Part shown: positions 1-7,676 of the stretch, piece after piece
Layout of the letters: the number at the start of each line of letters is the position of its first letter
Numbering within the stretch: the stretch's first letter is position 1
Notes under the pieces: generated by a model
Told to the model about the DNA's origin: nothing
The model's input: the letters and a program-made list of their open reading frames with translations, nothing else
The model's database searches: none
Made by a program: the position numbers and the translations under genes
Assembly: GCA_016298065.1 (NCBI GenBank)
Contig: JAEDDN010000002.1
Coordinates: forward strand, 124,001-188,000
DNA from: Oscillospiraceae bacterium
GTDB lineage: Bacteria > Bacillota > Clostridia > Oscillospirales > Ruminococcaceae
Reading direction: 5' to 3'
DNA length: 64,000 bases

Positions 1-524
1 AGCCCCGACAAATCGCTGTCAATGGTAGCTTTAATATGGTCGATATAATCAAGGTGTGCAGAGGTTCTTACATACACCTTACCGATTTTAAGCGGATCGC
101 AAATCTTAATATTTTCCGGGTGGTCTAATATAAGTGCCTCGATTTCGTCCTGTATTTCGTCCGAAAGCTTATAGCCTGTACCGGAAAACAGTTTTATACC
201 GTTAAATTCAGCAGGGTTGTGAGAAGCGGAAATCATAACGCCTGCATCAGCGTTATATTCGTTTACAAGCCAAGCGACTGCAGGAGTCGGAAGCTCGCCC
301 AAAAGCTCAACGTCAATACCCACCGAGCATATTCCTGCCGCCAAAGCGTTTTCGAGCATACTCGAGGAAATTCTCGTGTCCTTTGCGATTATAATTTTTG
401 CCTTTTTATTTTTTCCTTTTGTTAAAACAGTTGCAGCGGCACGTCCTATCTGCATAGCAAGCTCACAGGTTAAATCGTCGTTAGCAATTCCTCTTGCGCC
501 GTCTGTACCAAATAATCTTCCCAT
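1..524 (-). CDS. glmM: Phosphoglucosamine mutase, N-terminal part (truncated by window edge)
   Basis: Converts glucosamine-6-phosphate to glucosamine-1-phosphate on the way to UDP-GlcNAc for peptidoglycan. About 174 codons are visible on the minus strand, and the rest of the gene lies left of base 1. The protein begins MGRLFGTDGARGIAN, the classic GlmM start, and carries the phosphoserine active-site motif ISASHNP, which separates it from unrelated sugar kinases. The ATG at 524 is preceded by an AAGG-type ribosome binding site and by an unusual structured leader that recurs at 11345-11491. A promoter-like pair at 661-689 suggests its own transcription, although ruvB lies upstream on the same strand. 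glmS, for the preceding step, is also in the window under its own ribozyme. Confidence 0.93.
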   Translation of the reverse strand, partial: MGRLFGTDGARGIANDDLTCELAMQIGRAAATVLTKGKNKKAKIIIAKDTRISSSMLENALAAGICSVGIDVELLGELPTPAVAWLVNEYNADAGVMISASHNPAEFNGIKLFSGTGYKLSDEIQDEIEALILDHPENIKICDPLKIGKVYVRTSAHLDYIDHIKATIDSDLSG

Positions 525-660
525 AATAATTTCCTTAGCCTTTCTGCCCATAAATAGTTTATTTAGACTTCACATTATACTTATCCTTGCCGGGCAGACA
601 AGGCGTATAATGAAAATTTTTCTGTCGCTCGTTGTCGCAAAAACGGCAACTTAAGCGGAA
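525..660 (-). promoter_or_regulatory. Structured glmM leader, copy A of a repeated RNA element
   Basis: Read on the minus strand, this stretch aligns with 11345-11491. Both have a GCGA/ACGAGCGA-rich 5' part, then CGCCTTGTCTGCCC, CAAGG, AACTATTT, TGGGCAGAAAGGCTA and AATTATTATG. The hairpin at 585-603 has stem CCTTG/CAAGG, and its loop contains TCTGCCC (plus-strand 592-598). The exact complement GGGCAGA sits at plus-strand 543-549, 18 nt before the ATG and just before the AAAGG ribosome binding site. Loop pairing with that site would form a pseudoknot near the ribosome binding site. The fold is my inference; the shared sequence and complementarity are visible. Confidence 0.6.
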
Positions 661-689
661 AATATAACTTTAATAATGTGATTTGTCAC
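661..689 (-). promoter_or_regulatory. Putative sigma-A promoter of glmM
   Basis: On the minus strand, GTGACA (plus-strand 684-689) is followed by a 17-base spacer and TATATT (661-666). The predicted start of transcription lies just before the structured leader. The other copy of the leader has an equivalent GTGACA-N17-TATTAT pair further upstream. Confidence 0.5.
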
Positions 690-710
690 ACTCTTATTGC
701 TTTTTATTTT

Positions 711-1748
711 TTAAAGCATCTGTTGACCTTCGATATCTATTCCCAAATGCTTGTAAGCAAGCGGTGTAACACACCTGCCTCTCGGCGTTCGTGACAAAAA
801 TCCGAGCTGCATAAGATAAGGCTCACACACGTCCTCTATAGTGACAGCCTCTTCCCCCATAGCTGCGGCAAGAGTTTCAAGCCCTACAGGACCGCCCGAA
901 TAATTTTTGATTATGATATTAAGCATTCTGCGGTCAAGGTTATCAAGCCCCAAATCGTCTATATCAAGCTTATCTAAAGCGACATCTACAATGTCCTTTG
1001 TGATTACGCCGTCGCCCAAAACCTGAGCAAAGTCACGCACACGCTTTAAAAGCCTGTTTGCAACTCTCGGAGTTCCTCTGGAGCGTTTTGCAAGCTCTAT
1101 TGCGCCTTCGTTATCACATTCTATATCCAAAATATCGGCGCTTCGCATTATAATTTGAGCGAGCTGTTCGGTAGTATAAAGCTCTAATCTTAAAATAACG
1201 CCGAAGCGGTCACGAAGCGGTGAGGTAAGCTGACCTGCTCTTGTGGTAGCGCCTACTAAAGTAAACCTCGGCAGGTCAATTCGTATCGACCTTGCCGAAG
1301 GGCCTTTACCGATAATTATATCTAAGGCGTAATCCTCCATAGCAGGATATAAAACCTCTTCAACCGCCCTGGAAAGTCTGTGTATCTCGTCGATAAACAA
1401 AACATCATTTGGGCTTAGGTTTGTAAGCAGTGCCGCCAAATCTCCCGGCTTTTCAATAGCGGGTCCCGACGTCACCCTTAAATTTACGTTCATTTCATTT
1501 GCAATAATGGATGAAAGAGTTGTTTTACCGAGCCCCGGAGGACCGTACAGCAGCACATGGTCAAGGGCTTCGCCTCGTCCTTTAGCCGCCTTTATAAACA
1601 CAGAAAGGTTGTCCTTTACTTTATCCTGACCTATGTATTCGTCAAGAGTTTTAGGCCTTAGAGAAAACTCTAAGTCAACGTCCTCGGGAGTAAAATCCGA
1701 GGTGACCATTCTGCTTTCAAACTCCATTTCGTTATTTGAATCAAACAT
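711..1748 (-). CDS. ruvB: Holliday junction branch-migration ATPase RuvB
   Basis: Hexameric AAA+ motor that, with RuvA, drives Holliday junction branch migration during recombination and fork repair. The 345-residue length is normal. Walker A GPPGLGKTT lies near residues 69-77, Walker B FIDEIHR near 118-124, and sensor-like GATTRAGQLTSPLRDRF follows. The C-terminal winged-helix region ends with the family signature FLSRTPRGR. It is the last gene of a ruvC-ruvA-ruvB run, 19 bases after ruvA. An alternative start at residue 8 or 14 is possible, but the first ATG has a reasonable upstream AGAGGAAA-type ribosome binding site. Confidence 0.97.
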   Translation of the reverse strand: MFDSNNEMEFESRMVTSDFTPEDVDLEFSLRPKTLDEYIGQDKVKDNLSVFIKAAKGRGEALDHVLLYGPPGLGKTTLSSIIANEMNVNLRVTSGPAIEKPGDLAALLTNLSPNDVLFIDEIHRLSRAVEEVLYPAMEDYALDIIIGKGPSARSIRIDLPRFTLVGATTRAGQLTSPLRDRFGVILRLELYTTEQLAQIIMRSADILDIECDNEGAIELAKRSRGTPRVANRLLKRVRDFAQVLGDGVITKDIVDVALDKLDIDDLGLDNLDRRMLNIIIKNYSGGPVGLETLAAAMGEEAVTIEDVCEPYLMQLGFLSRTPRGRCVTPLAYKHLGIDIEGQQML

Positions 1749-1767
1749 TGTTTTTCCTCTTTATAAT

Positions 1768-2364
1768 TTATTTTGACGATAAGCCCTTTAAGGCTGACTT
1801 TATCATTTCCTCCACAGATAAATCACCTGAAAGCGTAGCTATAAAGCCTGACGCTTCGGACTGTGAATAACCGAGTGCCACAAGTGCGCTTATGGCTTCG
1901 GCTGACTTTGAGTTCGGTATAGGTGACGATGCGCCTGCGCCGACCGAGTCTTTTATCTGCTGGTTTGTAACCTTATCCTTTAATTCAAGCACTATTCTTT
2001 GAGCGGTTTTTATACCTATTCCCACGCTTCTTGTCAATGCTTTAGCGTCAGATGAGGCGATGATAAGCGATAACTGCTCGGGGGTATTATCGGACAGTAT
2101 TGTAAGCGCCGCTTTTGGCCCTACGCCGTTTATATTTATAAGAAGCTTAAAGCATTCGAGTTCGCCTTTTGTAGCAAAGCCGAAAAGCTCCATAGCGTCC
2201 TCACGCACATTCAAATATGTATATAAAAAGACTTCTTTGTCTTCTCTCGGAAGCTGGGATATGGTATTCATTGTTGTTTTTATGCCGTAACCTATTCCGT
2301 TTGTTTCCACTACAACAAAATTAGGCTCTATAAGCATTAACTTGCCGTTTACGCTGTAAATCAT
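1768..2364 (-). CDS. ruvA: Holliday junction DNA-binding protein RuvA
   Basis: Tetrameric protein that binds the four-way junction and loads RuvB. At 198 residues it is full length. Visible parts are the N-terminal OB-fold (MIYSVNGKL onward), the helix-hairpin-helix region (ININGVGPKAALTIL and VGIGIKTAQRIVLELKDK), and the C-terminal RuvB-contacting domain with ALVALGYSQSEA. It lies 6 bases after ruvC and 19 before ruvB, so the three are surely cotranscribed. Confidence 0.97.
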   Translation of the reverse strand: MIYSVNGKLMLIEPNFVVVETNGIGYGIKTTMNTISQLPREDKEVFLYTYLNVREDAMELFGFATKGELECFKLLININGVGPKAALTILSDNTPEQLSLIIASSDAKALTRSVGIGIKTAQRIVLELKDKVTNQQIKDSVGAGASSPIPNSKSAEAISALVALGYSQSEASGFIATLSGDLSVEEMIKSALKGLSSK

Positions 2365-2370
2365 ATTATC

Positions 2371-2874
2371 TTATCCTTTTATTAAATAATTTAACGAATT
2401 TGGCGAGGAAGCGGTATGACCGTGACAAACGGCAATTGCAAGTGCGTCTGCTACGTCGTCGGGCTTAGGCGGATTTTTAAGTTTTAAAATTCTTGTGGTC
2501 ATATCAATAACCTGCTTTTTAATCGCCTTGCCGTAACCTACAACCGACTGTTTAACCTGAAGCGGCGTATACTCATAACACGGTATATCCCTTTGTCTTG
2601 CCGCAAGTAAGATTATTCCCCTTGCCTGCGCAACGTCTATTGCGGTTTTTTGGTTTGTTGTAAAATAAAGCTTTTCTATGGCGAGTGCGTCGGGCTTATA
2701 GGTATCGAGTATAGCACAGATGTCGTCATATATAATTTTAAGCCTGCTCGGAAAGCTTTCCGAAGCGTCGGTAGTAACAGCTCCGTAATTTATGGTGGTA
2801 AAACGCTGATTATTAAATTCGACTACCCCAACGCCTACTATTGCATAACCCGGGTCAATTCCAACAATTCTCAT
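2371..2874 (-). CDS. ruvC: Crossover junction endodeoxyribonuclease RuvC
   Basis: RNase H-fold resolvase that nicks Holliday junctions. The 167-residue protein starts MRIVGIDPGYAIVG with the first catalytic Asp at residue 7. AIEKLYF carries the conserved Glu, and the C-terminal PKPDDVADALAIAVCH supplies the last acidic residues. It is the first gene of the ruvCAB run. The gap to the divergent tsaE (2875-3110, about 236 bases) is AT-rich and probably holds both promoters; no other feature was recognised in it. Confidence 0.97.
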   Translation of the reverse strand: MRIVGIDPGYAIVGVGVVEFNNQRFTTINYGAVTTDASESFPSRLKIIYDDICAILDTYKPDALAIEKLYFTTNQKTAIDVAQARGIILLAARQRDIPCYEYTPLQVKQSVVGYGKAIKKQVIDMTTRILKLKNPPKPDDVADALAIAVCHGHTASSPNSLNYLIKG

Positions 2875-3110
2875 AATATTTTTTCCTGTTAGTTATATAT
2901 GAAACTTTAATTAGCTTTGTAAGCTATTATAAGATAAAAAGTTATAATACCTCATAATAATATTACTAAAATATAGTATAGCATATTTTTTTTAATGTTT
3001 CTATAACTCTTGCAATAATTTTGCGAAAATAATATAATGTATTAGTAATATTCATTTTTATAAAGGTGACTTTTACACTACCGGTATTTTTAAAGGACTG
3101 ATTACAGCTA

Positions 3111-3545
3111 ATGAAAAAATATATTTCACACAGCACTAAGGAAACCGAAAAAATAGCCGAGCAATTTGCAAAAACCCTAAAGGGCGGTGACGTTATCGCT
3201 TTTACAGGCAACTTAGGAGCAGGTAAAACCGCCTTTGTAAGAGGCCTTGCCAAAGGCTTAGAGGTAAAGGGCGAGGTTTGCAGTCCTACCTTTGCAATAG
3301 TACACGAATACATAGGAAAGATAAATCTTATTCACTTTGATATGTACCGTATAAGCGGTGAGGACGATTTATATACCACAGGCTTTTTTGATTACCTTGA
3401 ACAAGACGTTATAACGGCTATTGAATGGAGCGAAAATATTTCGGGATTTCTGCCCGAAAATACCGTTTATGTTGATATTGCCTGCGACGAAAATGACAAG
3501 CAGACAAGATATATTACTACTTATCATAAAGGTGAGATGAATTGA
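3111..3545 (+). CDS. tsaE: tRNA threonylcarbamoyladenosine biosynthesis ATPase TsaE
   Basis: P-loop ATPase that works with TsaB and TsaD to make the t6A37 modification in ANN-decoding tRNAs. Walker A GNLGAGKTAFVRGLAKGL lies near residues 36-53, followed by the family motif SPTFAIVHEY and the IEWSEN motif near residue 111. At 144 residues it is of usual size. Its stop codon overlaps the tsaB TTG start by 3 bases inside TTGA, a sign of translational coupling. No tsaD or rimI follows in this operon. Confidence 0.94.
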   Translation: MKKYISHSTKETEKIAEQFAKTLKGGDVIAFTGNLGAGKTAFVRGLAKGLEVKGEVCSPTFAIVHEYIGKINLIHFDMYRISGEDDLYTTGFFDYLEQDVITAIEWSENISGFLPENTVYVDIACDENDKQTRYITTYHKGEMN

Positions 3546-4246
3546 AAATACTTGCGATGGATACTTCCGCAAAGGTTGCAAGCGTAAGCCTTGTATCAGA
3601 CGAAAAGGTGCTTAGCGAATTTAATATAAATATGAATTTCACTCATTCCCAGACCTTAATGCCTATGTGCGAGGATATGCTTAAAAACTGTAAGGTTACA
3701 CTTGAGGATATAGACTATTTTGCGGTAAGTAACGGTCCGGGGTCTTTTACCGGGCTCAGAATAGGCATTTCGGCAATAAAGGGTATCGCCTATGCACTTA
3801 ATAAGCCTTGCGTAGAGGTGTCGGTTTTAGACGCACTCAGTGTTAACGTAAAAGATTTTGACGGGATTATATGCGCTGTTATGGACGCCAGACGCTTACA
3901 GGTATATAATGCGCTTTATAAAGCTTCAAACGGCTCGCTTACTAAGCTCAAAGACGACAGAGCTGTTTCAATAGATGATTTATACTTAGACCTTAAAGAC
4001 TTTAACGAGCCTATAATACTTGTAGGTGACGGCGCTGATTTATGTTACGAAAGCCTTAAACCTAAACTTTTAAATTTAAGACTTGCTTCCGTGCAAAATC
4101 GCTATCAGCGTGCTTCGAGCGTAGCTATGGCGGCTATAGAAAAAATTAAAGCGAAAAAAACGGTAAGCGCAAAAGAGCTTATGCCGTATTATCTGCGTTT
4201 GCCGCAGGCTCAAAGAGAACTTATGAATAAAAACAAGACAAAATAA
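3542..4246 (+). CDS. tsaB: tRNA threonylcarbamoyladenosine biosynthesis protein TsaB
   Basis: Inactive ASKHA-fold (M22-like) partner of TsaD in t6A synthesis. The 234-residue protein starts MKILAMDTSAKVASV and carries the signature YFAVSNGPGSFTGLRIG around residues 60-77. The start is TTG at 3542, placed after an AAAGGTGAGATGA ribosome binding site that lies inside the end of tsaE. The rare start and the overlap suggest expression tied to tsaE. rpiB follows after 19 bases. Confidence 0.94.
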   Translation: MKILAMDTSAKVASVSLVSDEKVLSEFNINMNFTHSQTLMPMCEDMLKNCKVTLEDIDYFAVSNGPGSFTGLRIGISAIKGIAYALNKPCVEVSVLDALSVNVKDFDGIICAVMDARRLQVYNALYKASNGSLTKLKDDRAVSIDDLYLDLKDFNEPIILVGDGADLCYESLKPKLLNLRLASVQNRYQRASSVAMAAIEKIKAKKTVSAKELMPYYLRLPQAQRELMNKNKTK

Positions 4247-4265
4247 CCCCAAGGAGGTTTTAATT

Positions 4266-4709
4266 ATGATAGCTATAGGCTGTGACCATGGCGGAATTGC
4301 CCTAAAGGCAGAAATTATAAAATACTTAGAGGCTAATAAGATTGAATACAAGGATTTCGGTACATATTCTTCCGAATCCTGCGATTATCCGGATATAGCT
4401 TTGCCGGTTTGCAAAAGCATTTTAAGCTCAGAATGTGAAAAAGGCATACTAATCTGCGGTACGGGTATCGGCATATCAATGTCCGCTAACAAGATAAAGG
4501 GTATAAGATGCGCTTTATGCCACGATTATTTTTCTGCTAAGTACACCCGTCTGCACAACGATTCAAATATAATCGCTTTCGGCGCAAGGGTTATCGGACC
4601 GGGTCTTGCCACCGAGCTTGTTGACGTATTTTTAAACACGGGCTTTGAAGGCGGCAGACACGCTGTAAGAGTTGACAAAATGATGGCTTTGGAAAACCTT
4701 GAGCTTTAA
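4266..4709 (+). CDS. rpiB: Ribose-5-phosphate isomerase B
   Basis: Interconverts ribose-5-phosphate and ribulose-5-phosphate. The 147-residue LacA/RpiB-family protein shows the N-terminal motif IAIGCDHGGIALK and the active-site Cys in ILICGTGIGISMSANK, with GIRCALCHD after it. The single-domain length favours RpiB over the LacAB galactose-6-phosphate isomerase pair, and no lac genes are nearby. A strong AAGGAGG ribosome binding site precedes the ATG, and it probably belongs to the tsaE-tsaB transcript. Confidence 0.93.
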   Translation: MIAIGCDHGGIALKAEIIKYLEANKIEYKDFGTYSSESCDYPDIALPVCKSILSSECEKGILICGTGIGISMSANKIKGIRCALCHDYFSAKYTRLHNDSNIIAFGARVIGPGLATELVDVFLNTGFEGGRHAVRVDKMMALENLEL

Positions 4710-4741
4710 TTTTAAAAAAGCCTTACTAAAATATAAGTTTA

Positions 4742-4771
4742 GTCGTTTTAATTAAAGCGACAGAAACGGAG
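4742..4771 (+). promoter_or_regulatory. Inverted repeat and shared ribosome-binding leader of the Spo0A-like gene
   Basis: GTCGTTTTAATTAAAGCGAC (4742-4761) is an almost perfect inverted repeat. It runs into AAGCGACAGAAACGGAG (4755-4771), which contains the ribosome binding site 6 bases before the ATG. The same 17 bases occur before the start of the cytidylate-kinase-like gene on the other strand (6227-6243), and 12 of them occur before the VanZ-family gene (47532-47543). Confidence 0.45.
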
Positions 4772-4777
4772 AATTTT

Positions 4778-5530
4778 ATGAGTAAACAGATAGATGTGCT
4801 TATAGGCGATAACTCCATAAACTTTGGATATGTTTGTTCCCGTGCGCTTAACAGTCACAACGTTTCTTCGGCGACTGTTTTAAAAGACGGAATTGACGTA
4901 TTAAACGCCATAATAACAAAAAGGCCGAAAGTAGCGGTTATAGAATACAATATGCCTCATATAGACGCTTTGGGTATAATTTCGTTTATGAAATACTTTG
5001 TTGATATACCCGTTAAAATCATTGTAATCGGTACAAACAGCGGCGAAGCTTTTAAAACAAAGCTTTATGAAAGCGGCGCAGAGGATTATCTTTTAAAGCC
5101 GTTTGATATTTCTTTGTTAAGCGATAAAATCATAAACTTACTTGAAATTTCGGATAATGATGATTTAAATTCGTATTCCGACAAGGCTCAAAGCGTTGTT
5201 GACGAATTTATCTGCGAGATAGGCTTACCTTTAAATTTAAAAGGCACACGTTATATAAGGAAAGCGCTTACAATGTATATAGACGAAGGCTCTATGCAAG
5301 CCGTAACAAAAACAATTTATCCCGATATTGCAAGAGAGTTTAATACCTCCCCTGCTAATATCGAGCGTTCGATAAGACACGTTATAAACTCATACTGGTC
5401 AAGGTTAAACCGTGAAATTGTCGAGGAATATTTCGGTGGCTTGGCTTATGAAATTCCGACAAACAGTGCGTTTATCTCCACCGTTGGATATAAGCTTAAA
5501 AAAGGTTGTATTAAAACATACGCAAAATAA
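4778..5530 (+). CDS. Spo0A-like response regulator with Glu at the phospho-acceptor position
   Basis: A 250-residue two-domain regulator. Residues 1-122 form a CheY-like receiver with a conserved Lys in LLKPFD. Residues 140-245 match the Spo0A DNA-binding domain: EIGLPLNLKGTRYIRKAL, YPDIAREFNTSPANIERSIRH and PTNSAFIS. Where Spo0A has the phosphorylated Asp56 in LDIIMPH, this protein reads IEYNMPH with Glu at residue 56, and the acidic pocket near residues 10-11 is Gly-Asp. It therefore cannot be phosphorylated in the usual way and may be permanently active-like, or respond to something else. A second, canonical spo0A may exist elsewhere. A terminator hairpin follows directly. Confidence 0.85.
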   Translation: MSKQIDVLIGDNSINFGYVCSRALNSHNVSSATVLKDGIDVLNAIITKRPKVAVIEYNMPHIDALGIISFMKYFVDIPVKIIVIGTNSGEAFKTKLYESGAEDYLLKPFDISLLSDKIINLLEISDNDDLNSYSDKAQSVVDEFICEIGLPLNLKGTRYIRKALTMYIDEGSMQAVTKTIYPDIAREFNTSPANIERSIRHVINSYWSRLNREIVEEYFGGLAYEIPTNSAFISTVGYKLKKGCIKTYAK

Positions 5531-5543
5531 AATATAAAATTTA

Positions 5544-5575
5544 AAAACGCCGACTCTAAATAGAGTCGGCGTTTT
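5544..5575. terminator. Rho-independent terminator (probably bidirectional)
   Basis: AAAACGCCGACTCT and AGAGTCGGCGTTTT form a 14-base stem around a 4-base loop between the convergent Spo0A-like gene and cytidylate-kinase-like gene. A and T runs flank the GC core on both sides, so it can serve both strands. Confidence 0.9.
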
Positions 5576-5589
5576 ATGTATACACTATT

Positions 5590-6219
5590 TTATTCTTCGT
5601 TTTCCTTTAGCATCTTAATATAACTTTTTATAAGCTCCACGCTGTTGTCTATGCCTATTTTACTATCTAAGCAAAGCATATAACCCGAAGCCTTTCCCCA
5701 CTTTTTATCGGTGTTTTTATTATAATAATTAGCTCTTTTTTTATCGGTTTTTGCAATACTTTCCTCTGCTTTTCTCGCATTTAGGTTATGTCTTGCCTTT
5801 ACCCTTTCTATTCTGTCGTTTATATCGGCGGTTATAAAAACGCTCACGCAATCAGGGTCATCCTTTAAAACATAGTCGGCGCATCTGCCCACTATTACAC
5901 AAGAACCCACCTGTGCAATTTCCCTTATAACCTCAGTCTGAGCGATAAACAGTTTGTCGGTTATCGGAAGGTCTGATATTGTAGGTATTCCTGTACCGAA
6001 AGAGTTGGCTCCCATCACAAGTGAATAAAGTAAGCTGTTTGTAGCGGTTTCGTCTGCCTCCTCCAGAAGCGACTGGCTTATACCGCTTTTTTGAGCCGCC
6101 AACGCCATAAGCTCCTTATCGTAAAACGGAATATTTAACGACTTAGCTAATTTTTGTCCTATTTCTCTACCGCCGCTGCCGCATTGTCTTCCTATTGTAA
6201 CTACTACTCTCTTGCTCAT
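5590..6219 (-). CDS. Cytidylate kinase-like family protein
   Basis: About 209 residues from the ATG at 6219, which follows an ACGGAG ribosome binding site. An upstream in-frame ATG at 6279 lacks one. The protein starts MSKRVVVTIGRQCGSGGREIG, a P-loop of the cytidylate-kinase-like (AAK/Cmk2) family. The middle (FIAQTEVIREIA, CVIVGRCADYVL) and the arginine-rich lid (RVKARHNLNARKAEE) are typical. Members are common in Clostridia, but their substrate is uncertain and true CMP kinase activity should not be assumed. The leader shares the AAGCGACAGAAACGGAG block with the Spo0A-like gene. Confidence 0.85.
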   Translation of the reverse strand: MSKRVVVTIGRQCGSGGREIGQKLAKSLNIPFYDKELMALAAQKSGISQSLLEEADETATNSLLYSLVMGANSFGTGIPTISDLPITDKLFIAQTEVIREIAQVGSCVIVGRCADYVLKDDPDCVSVFITADINDRIERVKARHNLNARKAEESIAKTDKKRANYYNKNTDKKWGKASGYMLCLDSKIGIDNSVELIKSYIKMLKENEE

Positions 6220-6226
6220 AATCTTG

Positions 6227-6273
6227 CTCCGTTTCTGTCGCTTATATAATCCTTTTTTAACTTTGACAGCGAC
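6227..6273 (-). promoter_or_regulatory. Leader with GTCGCT/AGCGAC inverted repeat and shared ribosome-binding block
   Basis: On the minus strand AAGCGACAGAAACGGAG (plus-strand 6227-6243) ends 7 bases before the ATG. Its AGCGAC pairs with GTCGCT at plus-strand 6268-6273. The Spo0A-like gene at 4778 has the same block with its own upstream GTCG partner, so the pairing is kept although the sequence between the arms differs. Confidence 0.4.
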
Positions 6274-6630
6274 CGTCAAAAGTAAGGAAAAAAGTACTTA
6301 AACTTAAAGCTTTAACAGCAAATAAAAGTCTTTATTGTCATAAAATGCCGATAAAGCTCATAATTTTTACTCTTTTTTTATAATATCATTTAACTATTTT
6401 AATTACAACAAAAGCTTTATATTTTTCTGAAATTTTTGATATTTTCACTTTTTTTAAATATGCTTTTTGTAAATACTACATAAATAGATTTTGTTTTTAT
6501 AAGCTATAAAGCAGTACGCATATAATCATAATATTCTACGACTCTCACAAATATCTTATTTTTTTAAGGCGTTATTTGTTCATATATATATAGGAGCATT
6601 TTTATAGCTTAAAAGGCTCATTTTTCTTAG

Positions 6631-6707
6631 TATAATCTAAACAAACATTAAAGGGCAAAGTTAAGCTCAAATTATTAAACTTAACTAACTGATGCCTTTC
6701 TTTAATG
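6631..6707 (+). promoter_or_regulatory. Promoter -10 box and folded leader before the ECF S-component gene
   Basis: TATAAT lies at 6631-6636, so the transcript would begin just before a strong fold at 6646-6707. The outer stem is CATTAAA (6646-6652) with TTTAATG (6701-6707). A middle stem GGGCA (6653-6657) pairs with TGCCT (6693-6697), and the inner stem AGTTAAG (6659-6665) pairs with CTTAACT (6680-6686) around a 14-base loop. It resembles a small regulatory RNA or riboswitch but matches no class I recognise. The rest of 6280-6784 is AT-rich with no gene seen. Confidence 0.5.
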
Positions 6708-6784
6708 CTATTATCAAAGTTTTGACCTTTTAAAATTTATAAAATATAATTACAGCATAACCCACATATAAAGGAGATATCAAA

Positions 6785-7372
6785 ATGAACAACACTAAAA
6801 GTAACACAAGACTATTACGCATTGTTGTTATCGGGTTAATGGCGGCTGTAGTTTTTGTAGCGTCTAAATTTTTAACTATTCCGATTGCAACAGTAGCAGG
6901 TACACCCACCAGAATACATTTGGGAAATGTTATGTGTATATTATCGGGATTATTATTCGGCGGATTAAGCGGAGGTCTTGCTTCGGGAATAGGTTCGGGG
7001 CTTATGGATTTACTTGACCCTGTTTACATAACCTCAGCGCCCTCCACCATTATAAACAAATTTGTTATGGGATTTGTTGCAGGTAAAATTTCTCACTCAA
7101 AAGGAAGAAACGGCAATGATATTAAAGTAAACATTATCGCCGCTATACTCGGACAGTTTTCTTACATAATCTTATATCTTTTATATTCATTTATAAGTTT
7201 GTTTATTTTGGGAAACGACATTCACACAATATGGATTTCGGTAGGTCAAAAGGCTATAGCGTCTTCTATAAACGGTGTTATTGCAGTTGCGGTTGCGGTG
7301 CCTTTGGCTATAGCGCTTCGTAAAGGCTTAAGCAACACAAATATCTATAAAGTGCTTATAAATAAAAGCTAA
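6785..7372 (+). CDS. ECF transporter S component (substrate not assigned)
   Basis: A 195-residue hydrophobic protein with about five or six membrane segments. The segment TPTRIHLGNVMCILSGLLFG, the Gly-rich GGLSGGLASGIGSGLMDLLD and the later STIINKFVMGFVAGKI follow the pattern of substrate-binding subunits of energy-coupling-factor vitamin importers, closest in feel to the ECF-ribofla_trS group. It stands alone, so it would share the general T and A subunits encoded elsewhere. The AAAGGAGAT ribosome binding site fits the ATG. The folded leader upstream suggests ligand-controlled expression, but the substrate cannot be read from the sequence. Confidence 0.8.
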   Translation: MNNTKSNTRLLRIVVIGLMAAVVFVASKFLTIPIATVAGTPTRIHLGNVMCILSGLLFGGLSGGLASGIGSGLMDLLDPVYITSAPSTIINKFVMGFVAGKISHSKGRNGNDIKVNIIAAILGQFSYIILYLLYSFISLFILGNDIHTIWISVGQKAIASSINGVIAVAVAVPLAIALRKGLSNTNIYKVLINKS

Positions 7373-7385
7373 AGATATTGAAATT

Positions 7386-7418
7386 AAAAAAATCGCTGAC
7401 TTTAGTCAGCGATTTTTT
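7386..7418. terminator. Bidirectional rho-independent terminator
   Basis: AATCGCTGAC and GTCAGCGATT form the stem around TTTA, with an A run before and a T run after. It lies between the converging ECF S-component and TSCPD genes. Confidence 0.9.
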
Positions 7419-7665
7419 ATACGTTTTGTGCTTCTATAAGAGCTTGTGCGAGTTGATCGGGACAGGAGGTTTGTCTTATACCGCAGGTTATCCCCGACAG
7501 TCTTTCGATAACCTCGTCTGTCTTTCTGCCCTTTACAAGCTCGGAAATACCCTTTGTGTTGCCGTTGCAACCGCCGATAAACTTAACGTCGGTTATGGTA
7601 TCTCCGTCAAGCTCCACCTCAATTTTTCTCGAGCATACTCCGCTCGGTATATAGGTATATTTCAT
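7417..7665 (-). CDS. TSCPD domain-containing protein (TIGR03905-like)
   Basis: An 82-residue protein whose C-terminal part holds the signature TSCPDQLAQAL (near residues 66-76), after VKFIGGCNGNTKGISELVKG and GITCGIRQTSCPD. This small cysteine-containing domain also occurs at the end of some ribonucleotide reductases. Stand-alone members are conserved in Clostridia and their function is unknown. Four cysteines are visible (near residues 11, 33, 60 and 68), which would allow metal binding. It follows the phosphoribosyltransferase gene after 11 bases and is probably cotranscribed. Confidence 0.85.
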   Translation of the reverse strand: MKYTYIPSGVCSRKIEVELDGDTITDVKFIGGCNGNTKGISELVKGRKTDEVIERLSGITCGIRQTSCPDQLAQALIEAQNV

Positions 7666-7676
7666 TAGTTTATCTC

